Below are positions 1-28,220 of a DNA stretch of 64,000 nucleotides, piece after piece. Location: contig CM030865.1 of the NCBI GenBank assembly GCA_018105865.1, positions 12,848,613-12,912,612 on the forward strand, given 5' to 3'. Both the position numbers and the translations under genes were made by a program. Positions within the stretch are counted from its first letter, which is position 1. Each line of letters opens with the position of its first letter. The DNA comes from Metaphire vulgaris. Taxonomy: Eukaryota; Annelida; Clitellata; Crassiclitellata; Megascolecidae. Below the pieces are notes generated by a model. It was not told the DNA's origin. It saw only the letters and a program-made list of their open reading frames with translations, and did not search any database.

Positions 1-243
1 CAAGAGTGACAAGACTACAGATTGTCATAGAGCTCTTCAACCTTACTTAAATCCATAGAGAAATACAAAACTTTCACAAACAGCCTCAATAAAAGTGCAA
101 AGGAAAAATTGTCAGCAAAAACAGTTCAGAGCATTTATGGGAAATTATACAAATTATAAGTAAAGTCAGAAAATAAACAGAAGTTACTCTATTAACACAG
201 CCTATGCATAATAGAATATACTCAAAATTCACTTCAATACAGA

Positions 244-245
<2 letters not shown>

Positions 246-305
<60 letters not shown>
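246..305. repeat. (TA)n microsatellite
   Basis: About 60 bases of alternating T and A just downstream of the polycystin stop codon (minus-strand sense). Long TA tracts recur at 19663-19726, 24123-24168, 28432-28480 and 30138-30186. Confidence 0.95.
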
Positions 306-312
<7 letters not shown>

Positions 313-387
313 AATCAATATATAAATAGAATGAACAAAGTGCAAACACCAAGGTGCAATTTATGTTCATTTGATCACAAACTTCTT

Positions 388-18117
<17,730 letters not shown>

Positions 18118-18835
18118 CACTGCTCGTCCGTCTTCTGTCAAACAACGATAACAAATTCAATTGGAACGCACATACAGGTAGACCCTATATGCTTACACTA
18201 GCGTTTCAAGCCCACCTCAATAATAATAATTGGCACTTTTAACCCTTTGAAATCGGGATGCGGCCTGCCGGATAGATGTAGGCATACAGTATATAGGCTA
18301 GCATAATTCCCTACATATGGAGGCTAGAGTTAAGAAATATACTGATAAGCAACATTGCTATACTGCATGGCCATGCCTTTGTTTATTATAATCAGTATCG
18401 TATAGCCAGTTTTTAACACAAGGGGAACATCATCATCGTCGTCGTCATCAAAATCGCATAGCCATCTGAGTTGCTCTGCATGTGTCCAGTGTTTATCGCG
18501 TCGCTCAATAGGTCTTGGAAGAGGTAGGTAAGTATAAGCTTTTTCACGAGGACTCCAGGAGGTCTCTTCCACCGAGACTGAGGCGGCCGAGTCTTCACTG
18601 AGTGAACTTGTGAACCAGAGGGAGTGGTGAGCAAGCAGTGTTGCATACAGGCCGAATAGGGGGAAATTCTCCCCGCAAAATCTTAGAATCGCCCCCCCCC
18701 CCCAAAAAAAATCTATAACTTAAGAGTCAAAATTTCTTGTTAAATACCAGATATATAAGTTAAAACTTCTGTGAAAAATAGAAACCGGTTTCACATGGAT
18801 TGTGTACTGTGTGACGTTTTACAGGTTATGAACCA
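18118..18835. other. upstream flank of the polycystin-1-like gene
   Basis: No recognisable gene. Holds a short CATCATCGTC triplet run at 18427-18450, a poly-C/poly-A run at 18692-18712 and GC-richer sequence at 18480-18620. The promoter should lie here, but no core element can be assigned by eye. Confidence 0.4.
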
Positions 18836-19590
18836 GGTTTACATTGGTATGCGCACCAGTAGTTTTCGCACCTGGGAATTTGCGCACCAGTAGTTTACAC
18901 ACCAGTACATTGCGCACCCGCTATTTGCGCACCTATAGTATGCGCACCAAGTTAAGTATCCAAGGTTATTAGGTTAATAACAATGTGACGAAGTACCTTG
19001 CATTCTTTTATAGGTCGCTGGCTTAGAAATTGCTGGCTTAGAAATTGCCAACTAACATTTAGGCCTAATATTTGAACCATTGCATGATTATACAATTTAA
19101 CTCTCACTGCGTTTACTCCATGTATAGTAACTGTGTAGAAAACATTTATTTAAAATTGGATACAAACTGTGTTAAGCCGCTCTTGTTGTAGGCCTTAGCC
19201 TTGTCTACTGCGCTATAAAAATTGTCAATAAATAAATAAATAAATAAATAAATAGCAAACGTTAGTCCAAGTTTTCAAACCGTTATATATCCTTATAAAG
19301 GGTAGGTACAGCGACCAGCGGCAAGGCTATAGGCCTACGTGGATGTTAGTCCTTGGCCTTGGTCTTGGCCTTAACGACTCCTTAAGGACCGGTTTAAAGT
19401 CCTTGGTCCGTCCTTGTTAAAATCCCTGCCAGGCTACTCTGGTGTTTTCTGTATGTATGTATGTTGTATGTATGTATGTAATCTTTTTTCACATTGTTAT
19501 TAACCGTGGATACTTAACTTGGTGCACATACTATAGGTGCGCAAATAGCGGCTGCGCAATCTACTAGTGCGCATACTATGCAATGCCATG
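18836..19590. mobile_element. inverted-repeat element with arms built of ~15-bp TGCGCACC units
   Basis: Left arm 18851-18988 consists of six or seven degenerate units around TGCGCACC-A-T-TAGTTT, then AAGTTAAGTATCC and TTAATAACAATGTG. The right arm 19488-19585 is its reverse complement (CACATTGTTATTAA, GGATACTTAACTT, then GGTGCGCAAATAGCGG). The ~500-bp centre holds a CGCTATAAAAATTGTCAATAAAT SINE-type tail. No transposase frame is seen, so the family is unassigned. Confidence 0.7.
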
Positions 19591-19658
19591 AAGCATATAG
19601 TAGGCCTATTCAGGTATTTTAGTAGATTAGTATAGATGTGACATTATAAGGGATTTAG

Positions 19659-19662
<4 letters not shown>

Positions 19663-19726
<64 letters not shown>
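19663..19726. repeat. (TA)n microsatellite
   Basis: About 64 bases of uninterrupted TA, between the TGCGCACC element and a 90-bp direct repeat. Confidence 0.96.
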
Positions 19727-19728
<2 letters not shown>

Positions 19729-19771
19729 CCGGTCCAGCCGGAGAAACGACAGATGGATCTCTGTGTCGATG

Positions 19772-20208
19772 AGTGACTTTTAATTCGTTTCATCACTCTT
19801 CTGAATTTTTGCATATCTATAGCCTAATGTAGCACTAGCATTGTCCAATTTCAAACAGGGTATCAATTTTATAATATTTTGTGGTCTATAAAACCTGTAA
19901 TAGAAGAAACCAGCTCTCTTAAGCGCCATCTTATCTCTTGATTGATTTTTTAGACATTTGACAGAGAATAGATTTCTGAAAGACTTTGTAGGTAGTGTCG
20001 TTTCAAATGGCTCGTTATTTTTCGTGGCATTTCGAAAGCTCTAGAAAAAATTGAGACAGAATATATTGACAATTCTAGTACGGTTTGACACAGCAAAGAT
20101 GGGACACAAGAATATGTGGTTTTAATTCGTTTCATCACTCTTCTGAATTTTTGCATGTCTATAGCCTACTGTAGCACTAGTCCTTGCATTGTCCAATTTC
20201 AAACAGGT
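19772..20208. repeat. ~90-bp direct repeat pair
   Basis: 19772-19862 and 20117-20208 share TTTTAATTCGTTTCATCACT, then CTTCTGAATTTTTGCAT, CTATAGCCTA and TTGTCCAATTTCAAACAGG. The second copy has a small insertion (TCCTTG). The ~255 bases between them have no identified content. The spacing is too short and the copies too plain for LTRs; a local duplication or the ends of a repeat are possible. Confidence 0.75.
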
Positions 20209-20479
20209 CATGTTGGCCCACCCAATATTTGGCTTGTGGCGCCCTCCACGGATGAGTCATCGGACCCACTGCAGCTTCATGCAGGGTGACAGATGACCCT
20301 GAAGTGGTCGGCCGTTTCTGAGAATGGTGCCGGAGAGGTCGAAGGTTGGGCCGATGCCTGTATCAATGCGGCTCAATGTATGTCTACACCTCACTGCCTG
20401 TTTGTGTGTGTCTGGTCTTCTGGAAAGGTCTGTTTAATTTCTGCCCTCAACAGTTTACGGAAGGTTCTGCATCAGTCTC

Positions 20480-20873
20480 CAAAATGCCACAATCCCACAT
20501 CAAAGTCGTTTCTGTTCAGCAAAGCATGCAAGATACAACACTTGAAGTAGTTCGAGTAGGGGACACGCGATTTACCTCAAATTATCGGGCTGTTGTTGCT
20601 ATTGTTAAAAACCTGCGTGCCATTGTTGTAACTCTGCAGGAATTACACGCAGATTCTGGTGATGTCAACAGTAATCCACCTGCTGTCAGAGGCAGGTGGA
20701 TTACTGTTGACATTCCAAGATAGCTGTTGAGTTCCATTCTCCTTGCTTGTCCTCTTGGAGCGGGCGGCTAGTGTTGAACGCTCATTTTCAGTTATGGCTA
20801 GAGTGTGTACTAGACTTCGCCAGCGATTGACTGCTAACCATGTACGTGACCTAGTGGTTATTTCAATCGAGTG
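20480..20873 (+). pseudogene. hAT-family transposase remnant (C-terminal half)
   Basis: Two pieces in different frames. 20520-20660 reads VRVGDTRFTSNYRAVVAIV and LRAIVVTLQELHADSGD, resembling the TRW...L..L block of ZNF862/THAP12-like hAT transposases. 20743-20870 reads LERAASVERSFSVMARVCTR then LRQRLTANHVRDLVVISIE and a stop, the signature of the hAT C-terminal dimerisation region. A perfect 21-bp inverted repeat (20663-20683 and 20692-20712) separates them. No DNA-binding N-terminus or catalytic centre is visible, so it cannot supply transposase. Confidence 0.7.
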
Positions 20874-21408
20874 ACCAGAAATATTAGAGATGGCATTCGA
20901 GAGATTGCGTATAGTTGGAAAGCGTTCAAGGCGAATACAGTTTCCAAGACAACAGGAAACAATGCCTTAGACATCGAACTATTAGACCGGCAAGATCAGA
21001 ACCGCATGCTTACTCAAACACTTCCTAAGTTTTACTATAATTGTAATTTTATCACAAACTGTGCAAAGACTGTACATGCACGTTCATTATATGTAGTATC
21101 TTGCGTCTTAATCTTCACCTAGTATTTTGTTAAGGTAGTAATTTGAAACCGTACAGTTAAGTTTAAAGCAGGCATTCCTGTGTGCAATTCGATGACAATT
21201 TCTCACTCCCCCGGTCCCCCCCCCCGAACTGTCCGTACTCCCTGGCAGAATGGCAGAGGGGACTGTATGCAACACTGTGAGCAAGGCGCCACCTCCTTTT
21301 CAACCCACATCCTGAATTCCAGAGCAGAATACGAGGCGTCGCATCGAAAACAATTTTCCAGACAGGGCCCAGCGAGTAAAAGGGGGGGCCGGACGGTGAG
21401 ACATCGTA
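20874..21408. other. intergenic sequence without recognised content
   Basis: Short open frames of 70-83 codons occur on both strands around 21180-21425, overlapping a GC-rich patch with a poly-C run. None resembles a known family, and antisense frames overlap them. Confidence 0.4.
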
Positions 21409-21555
21409 ACCTTAGCATGATTTAAAGTGGCTTAGGAGAGTTGGAGACATTACTGCCTGTGTGAAAGCCACTAGGGGCACTAACGGGGCTTGAACCCGCT
21501 CCGTCAGCCTGACGATCCAGCACGTAACCCACGCTGCCATCTTCCGCCCCAGCGT
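21409..21555 (-). mobile_element. tRNA-headed SINE (family A)
   Basis: Read on the minus strand it begins GGCGGAAGATGGCAGCGTGG (A-box TGGCNNNGTGG) and continues through GTGCTGGATCGTCAG to GCGGGTTCAAGCCCCG (B-box GGTTCAAGCC), spaced as in pol III promoters. The body then reads CTTTCACACAGGCAGTAATG and GCCACTTTAAATCATG. The same unit is at 25922-26053 and the body alone at 63441-63502. Confidence 0.8.
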
Positions 21556-22262
21556 GAACAAGAGCGATAAGCAAAAAGGTCATCACGAGTTTTCGATAGT
21601 TGCAACACGTATTGTTCATTCGTCCGTGAAATCAATGACAAGCAACAAAGGTCGTCAGCATTTTCCTCAGATATGTGACTTGTCAAGGGCCCTCCTACCC
21701 TTCTGCACAGCGGCCTGGAATTTGTCTCTGCGGACCTATTTATGATTGATAGATTTTTGCACCCCCTAGCTACGCCACTAATTAGGATTTTGCTGTTTTG
21801 GTTGGCGCATAAGCTGAACATGTTGCAGGGGTTCACAGGTGCAAGGGACTCGGTATCATTCAGAGAGAATATTGTCACTAGAATAACCAGAAATGGACTT
21901 CATACGGTTCTGAAACTATAGCGAGTCATCGTCAACTGCACTCGACGAGTGAATGGACAACATCAGAAAAGATATGAACATGAAAGGAATTTCAACCGTA
22001 GAAGGAAGACGATTAACAGACGACAGAACTTTCAAACATTTTGTGTCTAGCTAATGCCTTTAAAGAGAGTTAGCAGAGAACAAGATGACGATGAAAGTTT
22101 TAAACGTTTTAATCGCCAAGAGAAAGTCTCCTTTACCTGCATAGGCCTACGTGTAGAACAATCGTTGGAGCTTATTATCAGCCGTATCCTTTCTAACTTC
22201 TTAGTATGTCCGCTCTACCTTAGGATGATAGGCAACGCTCTAACGGCAACGCTCTCTTAGCA

Positions 22263-22477
22263 TTAGCAACAACACACCAGACGTCGCCATGACAACGACT
22301 TCAATTATCGGAATCTCGACAGCAACTGAGTACGACGCGCTTTCAGCAAAAACCGAGTTTCTCTTTCAACAATTAGGCCTTTTAGCAGAAGCTGTAAACG
22401 CGCAGCCGCTCGTTGTATACGGATGGCCATTAAACATCAATGGACGAATGAACGTTGTTCGACTGGCTTTAGTTTAA
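22263..22477 (+). other. unrecognised CpG-rich 62-codon open frame
   Basis: ATG at 22289 in a reasonable start context (GTCGCCATGA) opens a frame beginning MTTTSIIGISTATEYDALSA and stopping at 22477. The surrounding 22050-22650 is CpG-rich and shows no repeat signature. I do not recognise the peptide, and the frame may be chance in a regulatory CpG-rich patch or a first exon of an unseen transcript. Confidence 0.2.
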
Positions 22478-22784
22478 GCGCAAACAGCCGTGTGCACTTC
22501 TGTAGAATTCGTTAATTAACGCTGTGCCACAATTAATGGTCGTCAATGAAACATCGAAGCGCTCCAGGTGCCATTGTGCCGACGACAATTCTCGTCATCC
22601 GTTCTATTCAGACAAATCCCAAGCAACGGACTCAATGGATTTCACTATTGGGACCTGTTTACGCAACTGACAACAGCGTCGGTGTTATTTGACAGAACAG
22701 GCAAACATAGACGAGCACGAAGGAGAGGACGAGGCGAGTGATGCTCCCTGCTGTATGACCTTCCAGGAGACATGCTAAACGTAG

Positions 22785-22895
22785 CCTCAGTAGTTAAGTG
22801 GCTCATTCGTCGGTGGAGACCCGCATCTGCTTGGAGCCCTCCTCGGCCTGGATTCGATCCCGCCCGGGGCCACTCACGTGTCCACCGACGCATCA
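22785..22895 (+). mobile_element. tRNA-headed SINE (family B)
   Basis: CCTCAGTAGTTAAGTGGCTC (A-box-like) is followed 40-odd bases later by CCTGGATTCGATCCCGCC (B-box GGATTCGATCC), with a variable-arm-sized spacer between. The head differs from family A. The 3' body to about 22990 has no tail I can define. Confidence 0.65.
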
Positions 22896-23063
22896 TTAAA
22901 TCATGGCATCTTTGTTTGCGAGATCATTCAGTAACATTACGGCCAATAATGGCTGGGGCGTCCCATTCTAACCACGCAATGCGATGTACTGAATCTATAC
23001 TGTAGTTAATTTCTACGAAATAGGTTTTCTCTGGCGCTTTTTCTCGTCCTCAGTCATTTTCTG

Positions 23064-23275
23064 CAGGGCCATATTAAGGCGGGGGCTGAAGAGGCTGTAG
23101 CCCCGGCCAATCATGAAAACAGGCCCACCGATTTTTCGAGATAATCTTTTGTTGCTTGTCAGCGCGATTTGGAACTTGGAAGGGAGATAACCTTTTTTGC
23201 TTGTCAGAGATTTTCAGTATAGGCGACGGCCTTTTTTCTCAGCCCCAGGCCCACTCGGACCATAATCCGGCCCTG
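23064..23275. mobile_element. hAT-type MITE, 212 bp
   Basis: Ends CAGGGCCATATTAAGG and, read inward from the right, CAGGGCCGGATTATGG. Flanking octamers ATTTTCTG (23056-23063) and ACTTTCTG (23276-23283) match 7/8. The interior carries two copies of the TTGCTTGTCAG motif (23150 and 23196). Confidence 0.8.
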
Positions 23276-23576
23276 ACTTTCTGTCCTGTTCTGTGCACCT
23301 GTAAGTGTGACCAACCAGTTTTTGTAATGTTTTGGTAATTGTGTGAGACTGCTCTGTCAGGTATTTATTATAGCGGCGCTTCTTTGTAGCAGGGGCGAAT
23401 TTACCACAGTACAAATGGTACATCGGTACCTGGCCTACCTGCAAATTTGAAATTAAGGGGTTAACCTTATCTATAGACTATCTACGACTTCTTTATTATT
23501 TATTTCTTTAAATAAATTTAGGTCCTAGTTTCGGGATATAAACCTGGGGACTTTAAATATAACATGAATTGAATTA

Positions 23577-24119
23577 GGGTAAACTAATGGAACCCTGGCC
23601 ATCCATTACAATCCTGGCCACTTTTGAAATACTATTTAAACGCGATAATTGTGTTTCGCGCTTTGATATCTTTGAAATCTAGGCATTTTTCTGAGCTCTA
23701 TTCGCCGACGATATTTTAAACATCTTTGGTTTTGCTAATTTCAAGTTTTTTTCGTTCAAAGTTTTATCCTTTAGAGGTGAGTTTAGACGACATATTTGAC
23801 AGATTAAACTTTTTAAAATTACATTTGTGGGCGTTTGACATCATTTATTATTATTATAGCGCTTAAATTTTATAAATATAACACTCCAGACTACTTGCTG
23901 AAAATATTGAGGCATCCGATCGTCGACGGAGCGTTTGAGACCGGCGAAACTGAAGTCTGCCTGTTTAATACTATCTATATTCTATAATACTATCTGGCCG
24001 CTAATTTACAGAATCCTGGCCAGTTGGTCCAGCTCAGGATTGGTGTTCTTGTTGCCAAAATTAATTTAAGCGCAAAACAGTATGCATTTAGCGATGTATT
24101 AGGCTTAATAGCAAATGTT

Positions 24120-24173
<54 letters not shown>

Positions 24174-24705
24174 GATTTCTTTTTATTTATATATTTATAT
24201 ATCTGAGTAGGAATATAAGAAGCGCTATACAAAGAGCTATACAAATTCCACATTAAATTACATTAATGCAGCTTCTGCGTTGATCTTAAATGATTATTTA
24301 CACAAAATGCATTAAAACACCGCATTCAATCATATTTTCAGTAGGCCTACCCATAGTCCTTGTAAGTATAATTAAGTGGGTTTTTATAGTGGATCATTCA
24401 AATTTTGCAATGGTAATTTGGCATCGCTTCGATAAAGAGCTTGCTAAAATATTATGTTCTAATCCTGGCCACATGGCCAGGATTGAAATAATGTGGCCAG
24501 GAAATTGTGAATTTCTCGTTTTGCCGGTTTTATTTCTTTTAAAATAGAATTTTATACATTTTCTGACTTTAAAAAGCATTTTTAGTAAATTTGCCGTCCG
24601 TTTCATGATATTATAGCGCAAAATTGGATTAAAATTGTACTGACAACTGGTTTGGAGCTTTCAAACATTTAGGCCTAAGGTGGCCAGGATTCCATTAGTT
24701 TACCC
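23577..24705. mobile_element. 1.13-kb non-autonomous DNA transposon with TA target site
   Basis: Inverted ends GGGTAAACTAATGGAACCC and, from the right, GGGTAAACTAATGGAATCC, directly flanked by TA on both sides, as in Tc1/mariner elements. The interior has repeated CCTGGCCA sites (near 23595, 23614, 24007, 24466, 24478, 24497, 24682, in both orientations), a (TA)n tract at 24123-24168 and a CGCTATACAAAG tail-like motif at 24220. No long transposase frame. Confidence 0.8.
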
Positions 24706-24989
24706 TAATGAATTTCGTTGCTGCCTAAATTTCAATAAGTAAACGGTCCACGTGGCTGCCAGTTTTCAGTTGTAGGCCCTACTGGTGACAGGTCGTTCGT
24801 TGAGTCACCTGAAAAGAATTAAGAGCTACCTGCGCTCTACCATTGTGCAAGAGCGCCTGCCTGTCATCCTTATAGTGACACTAAACATCGAAAATGAGCT
24901 CGCGAAGGTTTTCGACTTTGCACAGATCGTGTAGAAGGCCTTTGCTACAGCAAAAGGTCGTCGACGACATGTTAGACAATTTAGACTAA

Positions 24990-25687
24990 GGGGCTGTCCA
25001 TTAATTAGGCCTATGTCAACAATTTTGAACAAGTTTTGACCCCTCCCCCTTGTCAACAACTGTCAACTTTCAGTGACCCCTATAATTATGTCAAAAACTT
25101 TTGACCCCCCTAAGGTCAGTGACGGGTCTCCCTAAAAAGTTTAGAAGGTTATTATTTTTGCGGCGATGACCATTTTCCCTTTCATGTGGTGACAATGACC
25201 TTGTTTTTTCCTTGTCAGGTTTTTTCCATTATAATAAATAGTATTCTATGAAATTTCCTATTTTTATCATTTGTAAAAAATGAAATTGTTGACGTCAACT
25301 TCTCTTAACCCCCTCCCCTGTTAACAACTGTCAAACTTTTTCAAACCCCTCGGTGGGAGGGGGTCAAGAGAAGTTGACGTCAACAATTTCACTTTTTACA
25401 AATAATCAAAAACTAGGAAATGTCATGGAATACTACTTATTGCAATGGAAAAAAAGCACGGCAAAAAGGTCATAAAACATCAAATTTTGACACTCGACGA
25501 ACAAAAAAGGGAAAAATGGTCATCACCGCAAAAAATAATAACCTTGTTATTGGGACCTGTCATTGATCTTGGGGGGGGGTAAAAATTTTTGGACGTAATT
25601 ATGGGGGGTTAACTGAAAGTTGACAGTTGTTGACAAGGGAGGGGTCAAAAATTGCCCAAAAATTGTTGACAATTAATGGACAGCCCC
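24990..25687. mobile_element. GGGGCTGTCC-ended MITE, head-to-head double copy
   Basis: Starts GGGGCTGTCCATTAATTA and ends in its complement. The two halves (24990-25335 and 25340-25687) are each most of a single ~400-bp element as seen at 47052-47458, joined in inverted orientation at the inner GTCAAACTTTTTCAAACCCC. The whole is therefore a ~700-bp near palindrome. Internal marks: TTGTCAACAACTGTCAACTT and GAAATTGTTGACGTCAACTT. Confidence 0.85.
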
Positions 25688-25839
25688 AATGATGTTTATG
25701 GCGCCGGTGTGCCTCAGTGGAAATAATAATGTGTATCTGGTCTAAAAATGTTAATCCGCCACTGCTTGGTAGACATAGCAGAGCAGAGCGAACCTTGATA
25801 CACCACACAGGCCATTTTAATTTCCCCTCCGTGCCAGCG

Positions 25840-25895
25840 GACGAGTGACTGCCTGAGAAAAAGCTTTGAGCCTTTGGCTGAGTGGCCGCTCTGGG
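25840..25895 (+). mobile_element. possible tRNA-like SINE head (partial)
   Basis: TTTGGCTGAGTGGCCGC looks like a pol III A-box, followed by CTTTGAACCCGGGCC as a B-box-like sequence, but the spacing (about 20 bases) is too short for a complete tRNA head. It lies directly against a family A SINE in the opposite orientation. Confidence 0.35.
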
Positions 25896-25921
25896 TTTGA
25901 AACTTTGAACCCGGGCCGATA

Positions 25922-26053
25922 AACTTACCATGATTTAAAGTGGCTTAGAAGGCATTACTGCCTGTGTGAAAGTCACTAGGGGCACTAACGGGGTTTGAAC
26001 CCGCTCCGTCCTGACGCTCCAGCACGTAACCCACTTTGCCATCTTCCGCCTCT
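25922..26053 (-). mobile_element. tRNA-headed SINE (family A), second copy
   Basis: Minus-strand GGCGGAAGATGGCAAAGTGG, then GGAGCGGGTTCAAACCCCG, then the body CACACAGGCAGTAATGCC and AGCCACTTTAAATCATGG. Compared with the copy at 21409-21555 it lacks the GCTGAC segment between the two promoter boxes. Confidence 0.8.
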
Positions 26054-26197
26054 CGGTTTCAGAGCTCCTGCCAAGACAGCCATGAGTCCATGACAAAGAC
26101 AAACTCTCCATCTTTTATACTGGACGAAGCCAACTGAATAAATGAATCCGCTGAAGCCTGAAGCCGATTGTAACTGGGATCTAGCGGACAGTAAACT

Positions 26198-26524
26198 CTA
26201 TTCACTGATCGTCTCCATGTAACAGAAACGCCTACGCCGGTGTTTAGGAGACGAACAAAGAGCGCTACACAAATGCACGGCCGTCGTCGTCGGACTGAAC
26301 GAGAACATCCGTTGATTCAATGCACCGCAGCAGAATAGTAAAAATGGCGTAGACGCCGACGATCGATTGTATTCATCACAATGGCTCTCACATTGTGCAT
26401 TTGCATGAACACAATAAGGAACTGCAGCGAAGAAGCATGGCGTAATAGAATAAACATAGTCAGGAATTTCTGTTGAGACATTTGAGATTTTGGAAAACAT
26501 CACCTTTACTTCTTGCCACTTCAT
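26198..26524 (-). other. unrecognised 108-codon open frame
   Basis: Minus-strand ATG-to-stop frame in CpG-rich, apparently single-copy sequence; cysteine-rich but matching no family I know. It lacks obvious splice or promoter context, so I leave it as a possible chance frame. Confidence 0.15.
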
Positions 26525-26526
26525 TT

Positions 26527-26770
26527 AATTTAAGAAAATTTTCAGATCCAGACTTAAGACACATCTCTTTCAATTAGCTTTTCCACCAAAGTCGGTCTTA
26601 CTCTTTCCTTCTGACTGATCTTTATGGTAGGGGTGGCAGAGGTCCCACAGACTACCATGATTGACGACGACGGTACGATGACGACAGACTACCAACAGTG
26701 GTTCTCACACAGGGCAGTCCCTACTGAACCACTTTAAACCTTGTTATATTATATTATATTATTATTATGA
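26527..26770 (+). mobile_element. LINE 3' end fragment
   Basis: The frame reads FKKIFRSRLKTHLFQLAFPP and then stops, the last residues of a CR1/L2-type ORF2. A 3' UTR with CAGTGGTTCTCACACAGGGC and an AT-rich (TATTA)n tail follows. The 5' end is truncated at about 26525. Confidence 0.7.
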
Positions 26771-28199
26771 TTCCATGAAGCAAAAGTTTCAACCTCCACA
26801 GGCGGCTAACCCCCGCAAATCAAACACAGCTATGGACAAATAAACTGGAAAGCACACTTGTGAAAAGCAATGCAACAAATTCTGACTACAATCAAAACAC
26901 TGAACATATTAACAACTCCAGAGAGTGATATCTATTTGAAACTTTCAACAAACAGCGCTGCATGATACGATCTTTAAAATGAAAGCATGTTCAATTTCCA
27001 CAACACTATTTCTCGAAGAATAAGTTGTGTTAATCATAATGTTTGAAAGGCTTCCTTATGACGAGAACTCTTTCCAAGAGTAGACGATCATGATTACACA
27101 CAAGTGATCAAAAGTATTAATTAACAAAGAGCATCTTTTCATTTTTCGATAAATTGCTGTCACTATGAAAAGCAAAATAAAAATCATTTGTTATGAAGAA
27201 ATGAAATATGATGTGAACAGCTGTAAACTCAATTTAACTAATAATGTCTAAATATGCTTTATTCGAATTAAATCTCTGGAAATAACAGGCAGTCAAATGG
27301 AAAAGAAATGTCCTCTAAAAAAACGCAAGAGAAGTCAAAGTGAAACAGCAGTGACCCTTGTCTAACCGAGCAACATTACCGCTTAGGCACTTACTATAAC
27401 TACTTGTAATCTACACAAAGTTACCCTATCCCAATACTAGATCAGCCGCACTAGACAACCCAGAAAAGTTAATGTGGAACTACTACAGCTATTCACCCTG
27501 CATTAGAAAAGCAACAGACATGAAGCAATGAATTCAGCGACTAATAAAATCACACAAGAGTACAAGTCCTTCACCCATAATCTAACAGCAAGACAAAGTG
27601 ATGACCGATGCCTAAGACCTAAGAAAAGATGACCTAAGAATTATTTGACCAACAAAATGTAATTGTATTATTTAAATCAAATTAAAATTAAATGATGATA
27701 GAAACTATTAAAAAATTACAGAAAGTATTTCATAGCAAAACAGATTCACAACAATTTGAATAAAGCTAACAGAACATTTAGCTTGCAAATATGGATTTAC
27801 AAAACTAGAAAGAGCAACAAGAAAAACACTAATGCTAACGCATAATTGATTAAAACATTTTCAAAATCACTGAATGAGCATAAAATAGTGAATACAGAGT
27901 GCTTATTTTCTCCATAAAATCTTAGAAATTAAGGTTGATGACTGGCTTTCAAATAAGCTGAGAATTTTAAAACCAATTTTTCAGACATTTCTGCACAGCA
28001 GAATTGACAGCAAACCAACACAATCATCATTATTCTAAAGACTAATTTTTAGTCATTTATCTAAAGCAGCCAAAAGAGTTGGGACACAATTTTCAAACAA
28101 TAAATTACTTTAAACTTTCACAAATAACAATATCTTGCACTGTTTCATAATTATTTATTGCAGGCATTAGATAACTGTTGGTAAACACAACACCAATAA
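26771..28199. other. AT-rich intergenic stretch, no recognised feature
   Basis: No open frame of interest, no inverted ends and no repeat module shared with the rest of the window. It may include distal 3' flank of the SUCLG2-like gene. Confidence 0.5.
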
Positions 28200-28214
28200 C
28201 AATCTTTTAAAATA

Positions 28215-28220
28215 TTTATT
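28215..28220 (-). terminator. candidate poly(A) signal of the SUCLG2-like gene
   Basis: Minus-strand AATAAA about 295 nt downstream of the stop at 28517-28515, beyond a (TA)n tract. Position is plausible for a 3' UTR, but the hexamer is common in such AT-rich sequence. Confidence 0.35.

Noticed and set aside
86..370. 94-codon frame with an Ile-Tyr run
   Set aside because: Created by translating the (TA)n tract; same for 23990-24253, 24024-24206 and 28237-28506.
19950..20156. 68-codon minus-strand frame as a LINE tail
   Set aside because: Weak resemblance only; it overlaps one copy of the direct repeat and lacks the WNSLP block.
20293..20550. 85-codon plus-strand frame
   Set aside because: Overlaps the hAT transposase relic in a different frame; no independent support.
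21409..22895. Functional tRNA genes
   Set aside because: A- and B-boxes are present, but no acceptor stem pairs and the sequence continues into a repeated body, so these are SINE heads.
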